Assembly (NCBI RefSeq): GCF_947507565.1
Contig: NC_089184.1
Span: 1,922,001-1,986,000, forward strand
Length of the DNA stretch: 64,000 nt
DNA from: Oscarella lobularis
Taxonomy: Eukaryota > Porifera > Homoscleromorpha > Homosclerophorida > Oscarellidae
Reading direction: 5' to 3'
A model generated the notes under the pieces. That model was not told the DNA's origin, searched no databases, and worked only from the letters and a program-made list of their open reading frames with translations. Position numbers and translations under genes: made by a program. Positions 21,192-33,100 of the stretch are shown in pieces (position 1 is the first letter of the stretch; the number at the start of each line of letters is the position of its first letter).

Positions 21192-21728
21192 ATGAGTAGA
21201 GATTCGAGGGAACGAGTTCTAGAGCTTCACGTTGGGAACGAAAAATACGTTGTGAGAGACTGGACGCCTGAAGATCGGGAACCTCTTGTCAAAATCGTGC
21301 AGGATATTCTCATTTCTGTGCGAGGGCAATTGCAACCAGAGGGGCGAGACAGAGACCTTTTGCACGTAGAAGAATACTACTGGAAGAATGACAGGGGCGA
21401 ATTTTTCACCATCGAAGACACAACAAATGAAGCTGATTCAAAGGTAGTTGGGTGTGCAGGATATTATGACGTGTCAACGGCGAGAGGCGAACCGAGCGTG
21501 GAGGTGAGAAAAATGTATCTGAAGCCGGAGGCGAGAGGAAAGGGAATTGCTCGAGCAACTCTAGCAATGTTGGAAGAAAGGATTCGACGTAAAGGTTTCA
21601 AGACGATTTTCTTACACACGCACAGCAAGCTGACGAGGGCGCGTCGATTGTGGGAAGCGGCCGGATACGCCAACTCGCCCGGATTTATTACTGCAGGTGA
21701 CACACTATTGAAAAAAACTCTTGATTGA
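21192..21728 (+). CDS. GNAT-family N-acetyltransferase, copy 3 (intact)
   Basis: 178 residues, tandem paralogue of copy 2 with the same layout: YVVRDWTPEDREPLVKIVQD, EEYYWKNDRGEFFTIED, VEVRKMYLKPEARGKGIARA, and KLTRARRLWEAAGYANSPGF. The C-terminus DTLLKKTLD is identical to copy 2. It is intronless. Its 3' flank (GTGAGTTTTATAGCACACTT) matches the flank of copy 4, marking the duplicated unit. Confidence 0.88.
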   Translation: MSRDSRERVLELHVGNEKYVVRDWTPEDREPLVKIVQDILISVRGQLQPEGRDRDLLHVEEYYWKNDRGEFFTIEDTTNEADSKVVGCAGYYDVSTARGEPSVEVRKMYLKPEARGKGIARATLAMLEERIRRKGFKTIFLHTHSKLTRARRLWEAAGYANSPGFITAGDTLLKKTLD

Positions 21729-22009
21729 TAGATTCATAAGAAATAAAATAAGTCACCTTTGACTTGTAAAATTTTCAGTTGATTTGAGGGTGGAGTTCGC
21801 ACTGTAGAACGAAAAAGATGTTTCATAGTGAGTTTTATAGCACACTTCACCTTATTGAACGCAGGCATTGATCCTCTTATCTGAGAACGTCGTGGCATGA
21901 CGAAAGGGGCGGGGCCATATACAGTATGTATGAGAGCCACCTCTTTCGGGCTAATATTCTCAGTACAGTACCTAAAGCGTATGCGTTCTTTCTCGTAATG
22001 AAGAGGAAA

Positions 22010-22515
22010 TGAGTTCACGAGCTTCACGTTGCGGACGAAAGCTACGTTGTGAGAAACTGGACGCCTAAAGATCGGGAACCTCTTGTCAAAATTGTGCAAG
22101 ATATTCTGGCTTCTTTTGGACTGCCATTCAAGCCAGAGCAACACAGAGACGTTTTTCACGTCGAATATTGCTACTGGGAGGATGACAAAGGCGAATTTTT
22201 CGTCATCGAAGATGTAACAAATAAAAAGGCCGAACTAAATTTAGTTGGGTGTGCAGGATATTACGACGTGTCCAGGGAGAGAGGTGAAAGGTGAGAAAAA
22301 TGTATCTGAAGCCGGAGGCGAGAGGAAAGGGAATCGCTCGAGCAACGCTAGCTATGTTGGAAGAGAAGATTCAACGTAAAGGTTTCAAAACGATTTTCTT
22401 ACAAACGCACAGCAAGCTTGAGAGGGCGCGTAGGTTGTACGAAGCAGCTGGATACGTCAACTCGCCCGGCATTATTACAGCGGGCGACACACTATTGAAA
22501 AAAACGCTCGATTGA
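22010..22515 (+). pseudogene. GNAT acetyltransferase, copy 4 (frameshifted)
   Basis: Similar to copies 2 and 3, but there is no in-frame start: the ATG at about 22009 is out of frame with the VHELHVADESYVVRNW segment. A deletion of roughly 10 bp near 22290 removes the PSVEV-coding bases and shifts the frame before VRKMYLKPEARGKGIARA. The two halves are otherwise well preserved, so the loss is recent. A shorter protein from the downstream ATG at 22300 is possible but would lack the N-terminal half. Confidence 0.8.
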
Positions 22516-22818
22516 TAGATTTGTAAGAAATAAAATAATTCACCCCGTGACTTGTAAAAATTCCATTGATTTGAGGGGTAGAGTTCGCACTAAAGAAGGA
22601 AAAGATGTTTCAGAGTGAGTTTTATAGAACACTTCACCTTATTGAACGCAGGCGTCGATTCTCTCATCTGCTTTCTATAGTAATGAACCCCTGCAAACAT
22701 AAACGTCATTACAATAGATAGTCAGCGTCGTTTTATCTGGAGCTGGGCATGACGAAATCAGAGCCACCTCTTGACTTATTCACAGTTCTCAGTACGGGAC
22801 CCTTAAAAGATCATCGTA
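22516..22818. other. Spacer between GNAT copies 4 and 5
   Basis: Duplicated 3' flank (TTGATTTGAGGGGTAGAGTT, GTGAGTTTTATAGAACACTT) shared with copy 3. No other feature is seen. Confidence 0.6.
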
Positions 22819-23344
22819 ATGAATAGAGATTCCAAAAAACGAGTTCTTCAGCTTCACGTTGGGAACGACAACTACGTTGTGAGACACTGGACGCCTAAAG
22901 ATAGGGATCCTGTTGTCAAAATCGTGCGGGATATTATCGTTTCTGTGGGAGTGCAATAGGAGCCAGAGGGACAACGACACAGAGACGTTCTTCATGTAAA
23001 AGATTGCTACTTGAAAGATGACAAAGGCGAATTTTTCGCCATCGAAGATGTAACAAATGGAAAGGCCGAGTTATTTGGGTGTGGGACGTGTCCAGAGAGC
23101 GAGGCGAACCGAGCGTGGAGGTGAAAAAAATGTATCTGAAGCCGGAGGCGAGAGGAAAGGGAATTGCTCGAGCAACGCTAGCTATATGATGGAAGAGAGG
23201 ATTCGACGTAGAGATTTCAAAACGATTTTCTTACAAACAAACACCAACCTCGAGAGGGCGCGTAGGCTGTATGAAGCAGCCGGATACGTCAAATCACACG
23301 GAATTATTACTGTAGGCAACACTATTGAAAAAACGCTTGATTGA
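22819..23344 (+). pseudogene. GNAT acetyltransferase, copy 5 (stops and shifts)
   Basis: Starts at the ATG at 22819 (MNRDSKKRVLQLHVGNDNYV) but meets TAG near 22957. Later pieces (FFAIEDVTNGKAELFG, MYLKPEARGKGIARATL, LERARRLYEAAGYVKSHG) lie in different frames. The GYYDV segment is deleted and an extra AT doublet sits before MMEERIRR. The end matches the other copies (IEKTLD, stop at 23342-23344). Confidence 0.85.
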
Positions 23345-23663
23345 AAAATAAAAATTTGTGAGCACTGTACCGCCAAATCATTTGCTTTTAGAGTCAAAGT
23401 CCCTAGTCCACCTAGAAGAGTATGTGTACCAATGTCACGGTTCATTTCCCCGCCTCGCTTGAGATCACGAATAGCCCTAACAGTAGCAAGAAAGAAATGC
23501 TAAGCTGACGCTTTCTCAACTCACATCACTGCGCGACGATCAGAGCGATTCGTACACGCATCTTCGAAGTAAATCATTCATAGGTTGGTTCTTATACGTA
23601 CGTACCCCCAGTCTGCAAGGCGTGTGCGAAAGAAAAAACGACAAAAAAAAGCCAGTGGCTTTG
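23345..23663. other. Spacer between GNAT cluster and HSBP1
   Basis: This is the 3' flank of both neighbours, which converge here. No gene or clear element is seen. Confidence 0.5.
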
Positions 23664-24102
23664 TCAGCTCGATGTCGCCTCGTCTCCATTCGCGCCCTCC
23701 TCCGCTTTGCTCTGTTCCTCGACGCCCGCCTGTTTCATCAGCTCCCCTATGTTTTTCTCGAGGTCGTCTAGACGACTGCTCATATCGTCCAGTGGGAGAA
23801 GATCGTGCGAGTCAAGGTTATTAATAGTCTATCGCCTACGAAATTTTCGCGTCACTGCGACTCTACGAGAAGGATATTTCTTCCGAGGATTTGGTCCGAC
23901 ATCGTTTGGAATTTGTCTTGCTAAAAGAATCGACTCCTATACAAAGCGTTTGATAGTGCAGAAGCGGATACCATTTGTTGAAGGAGGCCCTGAACCTGCG
24001 CGAAAGGAACAAAAGCCTTTCATCTCGAAAACGAGCGAGAAATCGCCTTACGAAACCAGAAAGATCTTGAACGTTCTCCGCTTGACCCTTATCGTCGCTC
24101 AT
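23664..24102 (-). CDS. HSBP1: Heat shock factor-binding protein 1
   Basis: Small coiled-coil protein that binds trimeric HSF1 and dampens the heat shock response. Four exons: 24102-24052 ([17 protein letters not shown]), 23995-23972 (VQGLLQQM), 23920-23878 ([14 protein letters not shown]) and 23791-23664. The last exon gives [40 protein letters not shown] and a stop. Together they make 81 residues, close to the usual 75-80. The heptad-repeat core is almost unchanged from other animals. The exon joins are in frame, and the third intron is of the AT-AC type (separate entry). Confidence 0.93.
23792..23877 (-). other. Probable U12-type AT-AC intron in HSBP1
   Basis: The 86-bp intron starts ATATCCTTC (minus strand, from 23877), matching the U12 donor consensus ATATCCTT. 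It ends CTCCCAC at 23792. A branch-like CCTTGAC lies with its A at 23812, 20 bases before the end. No GT-AG pair restores the conserved protein. Joining AGA A + TG GAC GAT gives LGRMDDMSSR, as the family requires. Confidence 0.8.
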
Positions 24103-24218
24103 CGCTGAAAGAAGAAGTGTTGCCAGTGGCGAAAAACGCACGCTACTGACGCTAGCAGTAGCGCGCTGCTCCCCCGGAAGTGGACAGTAAACAATTTTTG
24201 AAATTACAGTACTTGCTG

Positions 24219-26899
24219 TCATGCATTAGTAATGCCGTGCTTGTCTTTGTTAAAATCTTCTTCTTGCTCCTCGTCGTCGTCGTTTCCTCTAGGCGATTTT
24301 CTCTTCAATAGTTCCATTGCTTCTTTGCCTGTGATTTTTGCATCATTCCATTGTTTTTTCTTTTCTTCATTCCAGTGAGAAGATCTTATTGCCACAATCA
24401 AGAGTACTAAAACGATAAATGAGCCGCAAAGGCTCACAGCCAAGAGAACTGCAAAGACACAGTCACAGTGCTCTGTCAATGGACTGCCAGTCACCATTTC
24501 TGTACTACCTGCAGTTGACAAAAACGTCTTACGAGAAGAATTGCTTAGTGACGACCTTCTAGCATCGTCGTCGGCGTCGTCATCAAACGCCACTGGTTCC
24601 TTCGTACCGTACAAAACGAGAGTCCAATCAACTAACTCAGGATTGACTCGAGCGCCTTTGTGTTCAACAGACAACGTCCAAATTCCCGCCGGATCTTCGC
24701 CCCAGTTGTGAGTCGTCATAAACGGCCATTCATGAAAACCCGCCTGGCTCTTGTCGTTCGGTCGATAGTGAAGCAACTGGGAGCGCGTACCGCTGGGCGA
24801 CGTGAGAGCAATGCTGATCGATCCTCGGGGATTAGCATAGATGGTGACGCGAGCCTGAACGTGCTCGAGGTACCGCACCTCGGCGTCGCTACCTCGGCAT
24901 CCGTCCGTGCTCAGACGAAGTTCAAGTCCGGCAACGGGAACGGAATGCCGCCTGCGCTCCGACACTTCGCAGACGTGCTGCGACGGCACGGTCGTCCACA
25001 GACGAGCGTGATTGACGAGAGACGCGGCATCAATAATGCCGTAACCGAACTTGTGGCTCACTTTCCGACCGACACCGTTCGTCGTCCAGTCCAAGCCATT
25101 TGGACTAACAACGCGCGACGAGCGAACAACGATATGCTGCACGTCGCGCCAGGTTAAATCGGGGCTAAAAGAGAAGATAAATATTAGTTTGATTTCAGTT
25201 TTGTGTTGTCACTTCGCTTCCAAGGCCAAAGCCAATAAGCCAGCTGCTAGAGGAGCCGATGCCGAGGTGCCGCTGTGTTCCGTCGTGCACTTGCCGTGAA
25301 GATCGGTCGATGACTGTAAGGAAAAGGAAAATCAACCTAGAGATGGCGTCGATGACGTTAGAAAGCTTCTCGACGTCATCGATGCTAACATTCCTTTGCG
25401 CTCTTACGATCATCTTTGACGGATTGTTTCCGCTGCTAAATGTCGACGCCAACGTCGACGAGCACGATTCGAGATACCAGGGCACGACGCCGGAGCTTGT
25501 CGCCGAGCTGATCGATAACGTGTAAATGCTGTTCGTGTAACCGTCGCAGTTGCAACAGTCGTGATCACGACCCCCGTTGCCAGACGCCCAGACGAATATC
25601 GAGCCACGTCCGTTGCGGCCCTACACGGAACGTTCTCTTCCCATTCCGATTCGGCACGTGCATTTCGACAGACCTTTTCAACGCCGTCCTTCAGTACTTG
25701 GCGGGTGAGACGACCTGGTCCGTCGACCGTTGCTCCGTCGTCATCGGGACCCCAGCTGCTGCTGTAAATGTCTACGTGCTGCGGATTCAATCCGAGAGAG
25801 CGAGCTTCGGTTGAATCGGTGATGACGCCATCGAGCATGCGAACACCTAGATATAATAGGAGAGACGGTGGACGTTGTGCTCGTACGAACTCCAGCTGAC
25901 TTGCCTCCGATTTTTGAACTGAATGCGACGCCTACTCCACATATGCTGTTTTTGGTCGCAGCTACTTCGCCAGCGCACCGTGTGCCGTGCCTTCAAAAAT
26001 TAATTTAGCGAATATCGTCTATCAGCGCTCAGCATTATACCTGTTTTCTTCATACGAGGAATACGTGTACCTCGGGAAGGGGTCTTCGTCGTTGTCATTC
26101 GCATCGTAGCTAGCCTGGTCATCCTAAACAGAATAAGGCGTGTAGCACGAAATTTAGAGACCTCTGGTAATCGTACGTAGTTGTCTTTTATATCTGGATG
26201 AGTGTACTCAATACCTAACGAACACCGAGGAAGAAAATTGTCGGTATTGAAGTCAAACTGGATGCGACTAACCGTCGTCGAGAATACTAACGACGACGTC
26301 CTTTCCACTGATGCCCTGCTTCCAGACAGGCATTACGTTGTGATCCATACCGTCAGGACGACGCTGAAGTTGCACGATTAAAATTTGTCTGCATTGGATG
26401 TTTCTTACCAGATACCATTGCCGTGGCCAAAGAGGATCCTTTGGAACGCTAAACTCTCTCTTCACCCTTTTACGCCCGACTTGCTGCTCGACCCATTGTA
26501 CCTAGAAACGGATCTCAGATATATATCCGCCTCCTCCATCATTGTCAGTCCTCTTTCACCTCCGGTTCAGCGCGCAGACGACGCGTTAGCAAGTGGGCCG
26601 ATCTCTTTGATCGACGAGGGTGCGAAGGACGAACAAACGAGAAAAAAGACTCGAGGGAACCGATCTGAGGCAAAGGAGATACGAGTAAAGGCGGGGATTG
26701 CGTTTCGATCAATACTCACCAAGCCGCGGTTCACGTAGCCGTACTTCTCTGCAAGCCGATCGGCTTTCTCTTTTCCCCCGTCCAACTCTACTATCCATTC
26801 GTTTGTGAAGTACGCATTCTCGTTGGCCCCAATCGCTGCGACGGCGCAACAAATGAGAAAAAACAAAAACGGGAGCAGTGTCGGCTCATCTCCTCTCAT
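24219..26899 (-). CDS. Furin-like proprotein convertase, membrane-anchored, without Cys-rich repeats
   Basis: Kexin/furin-type Ca-dependent serine protease that cleaves secretory precursors after basic sites in the Golgi or at the surface. Signal peptide from the ATG at 26899 ([20 protein letters not shown]). Prodomain [18 protein letters not shown], with an internal basic site (HPRRSKR) and the activation site GRKRVKR before EF. Catalytic residues: Asp in VVSILDDG, His in the [11 protein letters not shown] exon, oxyanion Asn in WASGNGG and Ser in [13 protein letters not shown]. The P domain follows to [10 protein letters not shown] membrane span ([20 protein letters not shown]) and an acidic cytosolic tail ([15 protein letters not shown]) end the protein at 24219. 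Furin normally has a Cys-rich region before the span; here a Ser/Asp linker replaces it. Confidence 0.92.
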
Positions 26900-27171
26900 C
26901 GTCGGGTGCGAATGAAACGCAGACGTAAAGTAAGGCTATTTATCGGCCCGTTATTAGTTAGGGGCACTGCTTTATAACAACTCCTACTCTGCTAAGATTA
27001 CAGCAGTTTAGAAATAAGTTTACATATTACGTGAAAGCGTACATTTACTAAAGAGCAACTGTTACGTCCCAATTTATTTTTATCATCACGAGTTGAAGAA
27101 TTCATCGACAAACGAATTCATGTACACGACTTCTTACTTTTCGATAAAATGTTGACGGAATATATAAAATC

Positions 27172-30100
27172 CTACAGACGATCTCCGGCCCGATTCAGCT
27201 CTTCGTACTCGTCGTCGTCGGACCGATCGCCGGAAAGACTGAACTCGGCGTCGGTCGTCAGCGGATGGTACTTCGTCACTTTTCTGCACCAACCTGGACG
27301 CGACGACGACTTGGCAACGACGATCAAAAGCACGATAACTGCAATTCCGATGACGCTTCCTAAACAGAGTCCCGCACGTTACGTCGAATCAACTGACCGA
27401 ATGCTGAGTCCACTTACCAATCACGGCAATCAAATAGCGACGTTTCGGTTGAGAGGAGGCGCCGATTTTATCAGGAGTCGAAGTGCGATGCTTGTCTTCT
27501 GTTGGAGAAGTTTCTAGAGAAGACCGGCTGTCAGCCCGTTCGGTCGCAGATCCTGGGATTTGAGACGGAACGATGCACTTCGTCGTGTGAAGACTCTTCG
27601 AGCAGTCGCAGCATCGAGCCGATTTCGAACGAATCTCCTTGTCCGAGCAACAGCGAAGACACCGGCTAGTCACCTTGTGAAAAAGACGCGCATCTTGGCA
27701 CGACAGACACGAGGCAGGACCGTCGCCGTTGCACGACAAGCACGACGAATCGCACGGTCGGCAAGAGTCGTCTTGGGCGCGATATTCGTTCGACTTGCAT
27801 TCAGAAACGCATCGGCCTTCGTAAACGACTCGATCGGCGGTACAGGCGAGGCAGTCTTGTCTACCACCGCCAGAACAAGTCCGACAGTCGACGTGGCACT
27901 TACGACACGATCGGAATTCTTTGTAATAGCCGATAGGACAGGCCGTCAAGCATTGGCTGCCGTCGAAGAGAATCTCCTTCGTCTTACAGCTAACGCACGA
28001 ATCGCGTCCGCCGCCGCGACACGTCTGACACGACTCGTCGCATTGTTTGCACTTGCGTGTCGTTTCGTTATGGTGAACCGTTTCGTTAGAGTAAAAGCCT
28101 CCAGGACAGGTCGACGAGCATTTTTTCTCGACGAGGACGGCGTTGCCGAGACACTTCGTACAGTTCGTCTCGAGCGGTCCGTCGCAGGCAAGACAGGATC
28201 CGTGGCACGGGCTACAGCGTCGTCCGTCGTCGACTTGCTCCACGTACATTCCGTCGGGACAACGATCGACGCACTGGCCGTCGAATTTGATCAATCTCTC
28301 GACGCATTTCAGACACGCGTTGCTGCTCGGTCCTCGGCACGCCGAACACGACTCGTCGCACGGCCGACACGTCTTGTCCGCCGAGTCGTAGTAGCCGTCC
28401 GGACACGAGTCGACGCACGACGTCGATTGTGCGAAGTAGAAGAATCGGGTCGCGCATTCGGTGCACTCGTTCGCCGTCGGACCGTCGCACTTGGCGCATC
28501 GGGCGTCGCAGTCTCGGCATCGACGATCGACGGAACTGGCGTAGCTTCCGCTTTGGCAATGTTCGACACAATGCGAGCCGTCCAAATAGGCCGTTTCGTC
28601 CGCGCACGAGAGACAGTCGTCAGCGTCGTCGCCTTCGCACGACTCGCACGAGGAATGACACGGCAAACACGAATCGAGCTCGACATCGAGCCAGTAGTGC
28701 TGAGCAGGACAACTGGAGACGCACGAGCCGTTGAACACTTTAAGATCGTCCGCACACTTGGTACACGCTACTCTGCTGTCGTTGTCCCCGTCGGACATTT
28801 CGTCCCCCTCGGACACTTCGCATCGAAGGCATTCGGCTTCGCACGAATCGCACCGCATTGCTGTACGATTGACGTAGTATCTGTCCGGACAACGCGTCAA
28901 ACATTCGCCGCTTTGCGTCAGAAGAACTTTTCCGTCGGCGCAGCTCGTGCACGTTTCGCTCGCGCCGTAGCACGTATGACAGGCGTCGCTACAGGGACGA
29001 CAAACGTGCGTCGAATGATCGTGCCACGTTCCGGCTGAACAGGACGTCGCGCACGACGGTCCGTCGCGTACAAATGTCGGGTTGCACGACAGACAATTGC
29101 TGGCGGATAGAATGCAAGCTCTGCACGCTTTGTCGCATTGCTGGCACGTTCTCGTCGCTTCGTCAGCGTACATGCCTTCGGGGCAGCTCGCCCCGCACCT
29201 ACCGCCGCTGAGAACCAAGTCGTCTGAGCAGCTGGTGCAGTCCGTCTCGCGAGAACCCGAACACGTTTCACAAGTCGAGTAGCACGGTTCGCAGACGCTT
29301 TCGTCGACCTTGGGATGATGTTTCGCAGGGCAAACCGTTACGCACGTTGTCGTCATCTGATGGAAATAAGTTCCATTGCTACAGGATAAACAATCGGTTG
29401 CCAAACCGCCGTCGCAGTTGGCGCAGGCGGCGTTGCACGGCGCACACTTACGCGCCGTTTCGTCGTAGTACTGACGATTGGGGCAGTCTTTTGACGGCAC
29501 GCATTGACCTTGGTTCAATTCCAAATTGTGCTCACAGCTGAGGCAATCGACTTCGTTGGGACCGAAACAATTGAAGCAAGAAGCGTGACACGTGCGACAC
29601 GTCGTCTCCGCGGCGTACGTACGATTCGGACACGAGTCGAAACACGACGACCTATGGAGAAACTTTCCTTTCGAACACGTTAAGCAATTGGATTCGCCGC
29701 CAGCCGTGCAATTCTCGCACGCTTTCGAACAAAATCGACACACTCCGGCATCCGTCGCCGCGTACGTGCCGGACGGACAGTCGCGTCGACACGACGATTC
29801 GAATAGAAAAAACGGTTTTCGACACGCCGTGCAATTCGTCGTCTCGCCGACGCAACGCTCGCAATTGACGTCGTCGCATTTTGCGCACGTCCCGTCGACA
29901 GCAGTTACGTATCCAGTCGGGCAATCGTCGACGCATCGACGATCAAAGAGCAATAGTCCCTGTCGACACGAAGTGCAGTGCTCAGGTCCCCCCTGATCAC
30001 AAGTGAGACACGTGTCGTCGCACTCGCCACACGACATATCGATGTCGTTCGCCCATTCCGACTCGGCGCACTCATCAACGCACGTCGAACGACGCAGATA

Positions 30101-33100
30101 ATACTCGTCGTAGCATTTCGTGCAGTCGTTTTCCGTCAATCCCGCGCACTCGGCGCACGGCGATCGACACAACGCGCACGCTTGCGTCGAGTTATCGCCG
30201 TACCATCCAGACGGGCACGTCGACGCGCAACGGCCGTAAGATAGAAACTTCGGCGACGTGCACGACAAACAGTCGTACTCGGTCGGACCGTTACAACTCC
30301 GGCATCCCTTGTGACACGGCAAACATTTTCCGGCGTCTTCGTATTGCCCTTCGGGACAGAAAAAACGGCACGTCGAGTTCTCGAGAACGTAGAATTCGCG
30401 ACAGGCGACGCAGCTATTCGGGCCCGCGCCGTCGCAACTTCCACAAGACTCGTCGCATTCCAAACACGTTTGCTCGGCAACGTCACCGTAGTAACTCTGA
30501 GGACAACTGTCCACGCAGCGCGAGTCGGAAAGGAAGAGCGGCGTTTGACACGACGTGCACTGATCGTCGGACGGACCGTCGCAATCGTCGCAACTCGCGT
30601 CGCACTTCTTGCACACGTACTCGTCGCCGTCGCGAAACTTGAAAAAGCGGACGGGACACGAGTCGAGACAGCGACCGAGGTGGAAGGCGAGAGGAAAGCG
30701 ACAGGCGTCGCAATCGTTCGAACCCGGTCCCGAACACGAGCTGCATGTCGAATTGCACGACTCGCATCGATCGGTCGTCTCGCGATACGTGCCGGGAGGA
30801 CACGACTGGAGGCATCGACCGTCGTTGAAGACGAGTCCCGTCGCGCACGAGAGACAACTTTCCGGTCCAGAGTCCTCGCACGTCTCGCAATTGGCGTCGC
30901 ACGGGCGACAGGCGGGCGCGCCGTCGTCGGTGAAACCCTGATAGTATTTATCGGGACACGTCGGCGTGCACTCGAACGTGTCCTCCACCCAAACTCGCGT
31001 CTTGTCGCACGCCAGGCAATCGGTCTTCTCGTCGCCGCGACATTTCGCGCACGTCGCGTCGCACGAACAGCACTCTTTCGTTCCACGCGACGACGACGAT
31101 AAATACGTCCCGTCGGGACACTGTTCCACGCATCGACCGTCAGCCTTTGCCAATCGCGGCGAACAGGTCAAACACTGGTCGGCATTCGCGCCCGAACACG
31201 TCGAACAGGATGAATGGCAAGAGAGGCAGGACGCCGGATTTTTTCGAGTCGTAGCCAAGAACGATCCGGGCGGACATCCCTCGATGCACGCTCCGTTGGA
31301 AAGCGTGAAATTCGACGGACAGTTCGAACAGTCCGTCGGCATTTCTCCCGTGCACGAAGCGCAGCTCGAATGACATAGCAAACATTCCTTACTCTCTTCG
31401 TCGCCGTACAGGCCGTCCGGACAGGCGGCGACGCACCGCGCGAACCCGTCGTCGCCGTTGAGACGATAGTGTCGGCACTGGTTGCACTCGTACGCCTCCT
31501 CGCCCGAACAACCGCCCTCGCATTCGACGTGACAGCGTTGTTCGTCGCGTTGCGGTCGTTCCTTCGTTCCGTGAAGAACGAGAGTCCACTGGACGAGTCG
31601 AGCGGTCGTATACGATCCCTTTTTCTGCACTTCAAGCGTCCACTCGCCGTCGGGATTCTCTTCCCACACGTGAGTCGTCATGAACGGCCAGCCGGAGAAG
31701 CCCTGACTGGACGAATCGGCGACGCGAAAATGCAGCAATTGCGACGCCGTTCCGCTAGGCGACGTCAATCGAAAGGCGACCGATCCGCGACGATTCGATT
31801 TGAGTGTAATTCGAACTTGAACGTGCTCCAAGTAACGAACTTCCTTCTTGTCGCCTTTGCATCCGTTCGTCGTCAGCTTGAACGTCGCCGACGACGACTT
31901 TATCTCTTCGTTGATGTATTTCGGGCCAATTTCGCATATGCCTTTCGGAGGAACTGTGGTCCACGTCTTCGCCAATTTCACGAGCGCCGTCGCGTTGATG
32001 ATGCCGTAGCCGAACTTGTGACTCACTTTGCGACCGGCTCCGTTCGTCACCCAACCCCTGTCGCGAGGATCGGTGAGACGACACGATCGCACAGTCAAGT
32101 GCTGCATGTCGCGCCACGTCAGTTTGGGACTGCAAGAGAAAAAGACTCAATGCAAGACAGCAATAAGTAATGAGTCTGGGAGCCTACTTCGCTTCGAGTG
32201 CGAGAGCAAAAATGCCGGCAGCCAAAGGAGCCGAAGCAGACGTCCCCGTGTGTCCTTTTGTGCACTTGTGATGAAGATCCGTAGTTACCTAAATCAATAA
32301 ATCAATAAATCAATAAATGAACAAATGAATAAAGCTTTTGTACGATTTGCTTCTGTGAGTATCCTCCGCTACTGTACGTTGAAGCCAGCGTTGACGCACA
32401 CTGTTCCATGTACCACGGCATGCCGCCCGTATCAGTTGCTGAGCTGATTGATAGCGTATATATGCTGTTGGTGTAGCCGTCGCAATTGCAACAGTCGCCC
32501 GACTTCCCTCCGTTTCCTGACGCCCAAACGAAAATAGACCCGAGACCACCACGTCCCTAGTAAAAAAGGAAGACCGACGTCACTTCCTTTTTTTCCACTG
32601 CGATTCTCGTGTACCTTTGCTACGCCGTCTGCAAACGCTTTCCTCGCCAATCGTGCCGGTCCGTCTACCGTGCGACCGTCGTCGTCGGGACCCCAACTGC
32701 TACTGTAAATGTCAATGTACTGCGGCTGAAGGCTCAGCGAGCGGCCCTCGACGACATCCGTCACGTCGCCGTCTAACATGCGAACGCCTAAGCAACAAGA
32801 ACTCTTGGTCGGATACTTGGTCTCCTCCCTGTTTCTAACCCACCGCCTATATTCGCATTATACGCCACACCCGCGCCACACACGTTGTTCTTTGCAGCAG
32901 CCACTTCGCCAGCGCAACGCGTCCCATGTCTCAATAATAAGAACAAATTAATTAAACGTATTAATAATGTATTATCCTGCTACCTGTTTTCATTGGAGTA
33001 ATCATAGCGAGGCATAGGATTGGCGTCGTTTGAGTTATAATCGTGGCTTGCTTTTGCATCCTACGTAGAGGAAACGTTTCGTTGCGCATGGGAACACTAG

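Noticed and set aside
23585-24108. Plus-strand frames over the HSBP1 locus
   Set aside because: Antisense to HSBP1 exons and introns; no recognisable features.
27560-29038. 492-residue plus-strand open frame
   Set aside because: It is exactly antisense to the Cys-rich repeat exon. Its Arg/Ala/Thr/Val-rich repeated pattern mirrors the CxxC repeats and it has no domain of its own.
30136-31102. Long overlapping frames on both strands (316 and 263 residues)
   Set aside because: Shadows of the same Cys-rich exon caused by its composition and periodicity; low-complexity Arg/Ala/Thr sequence.
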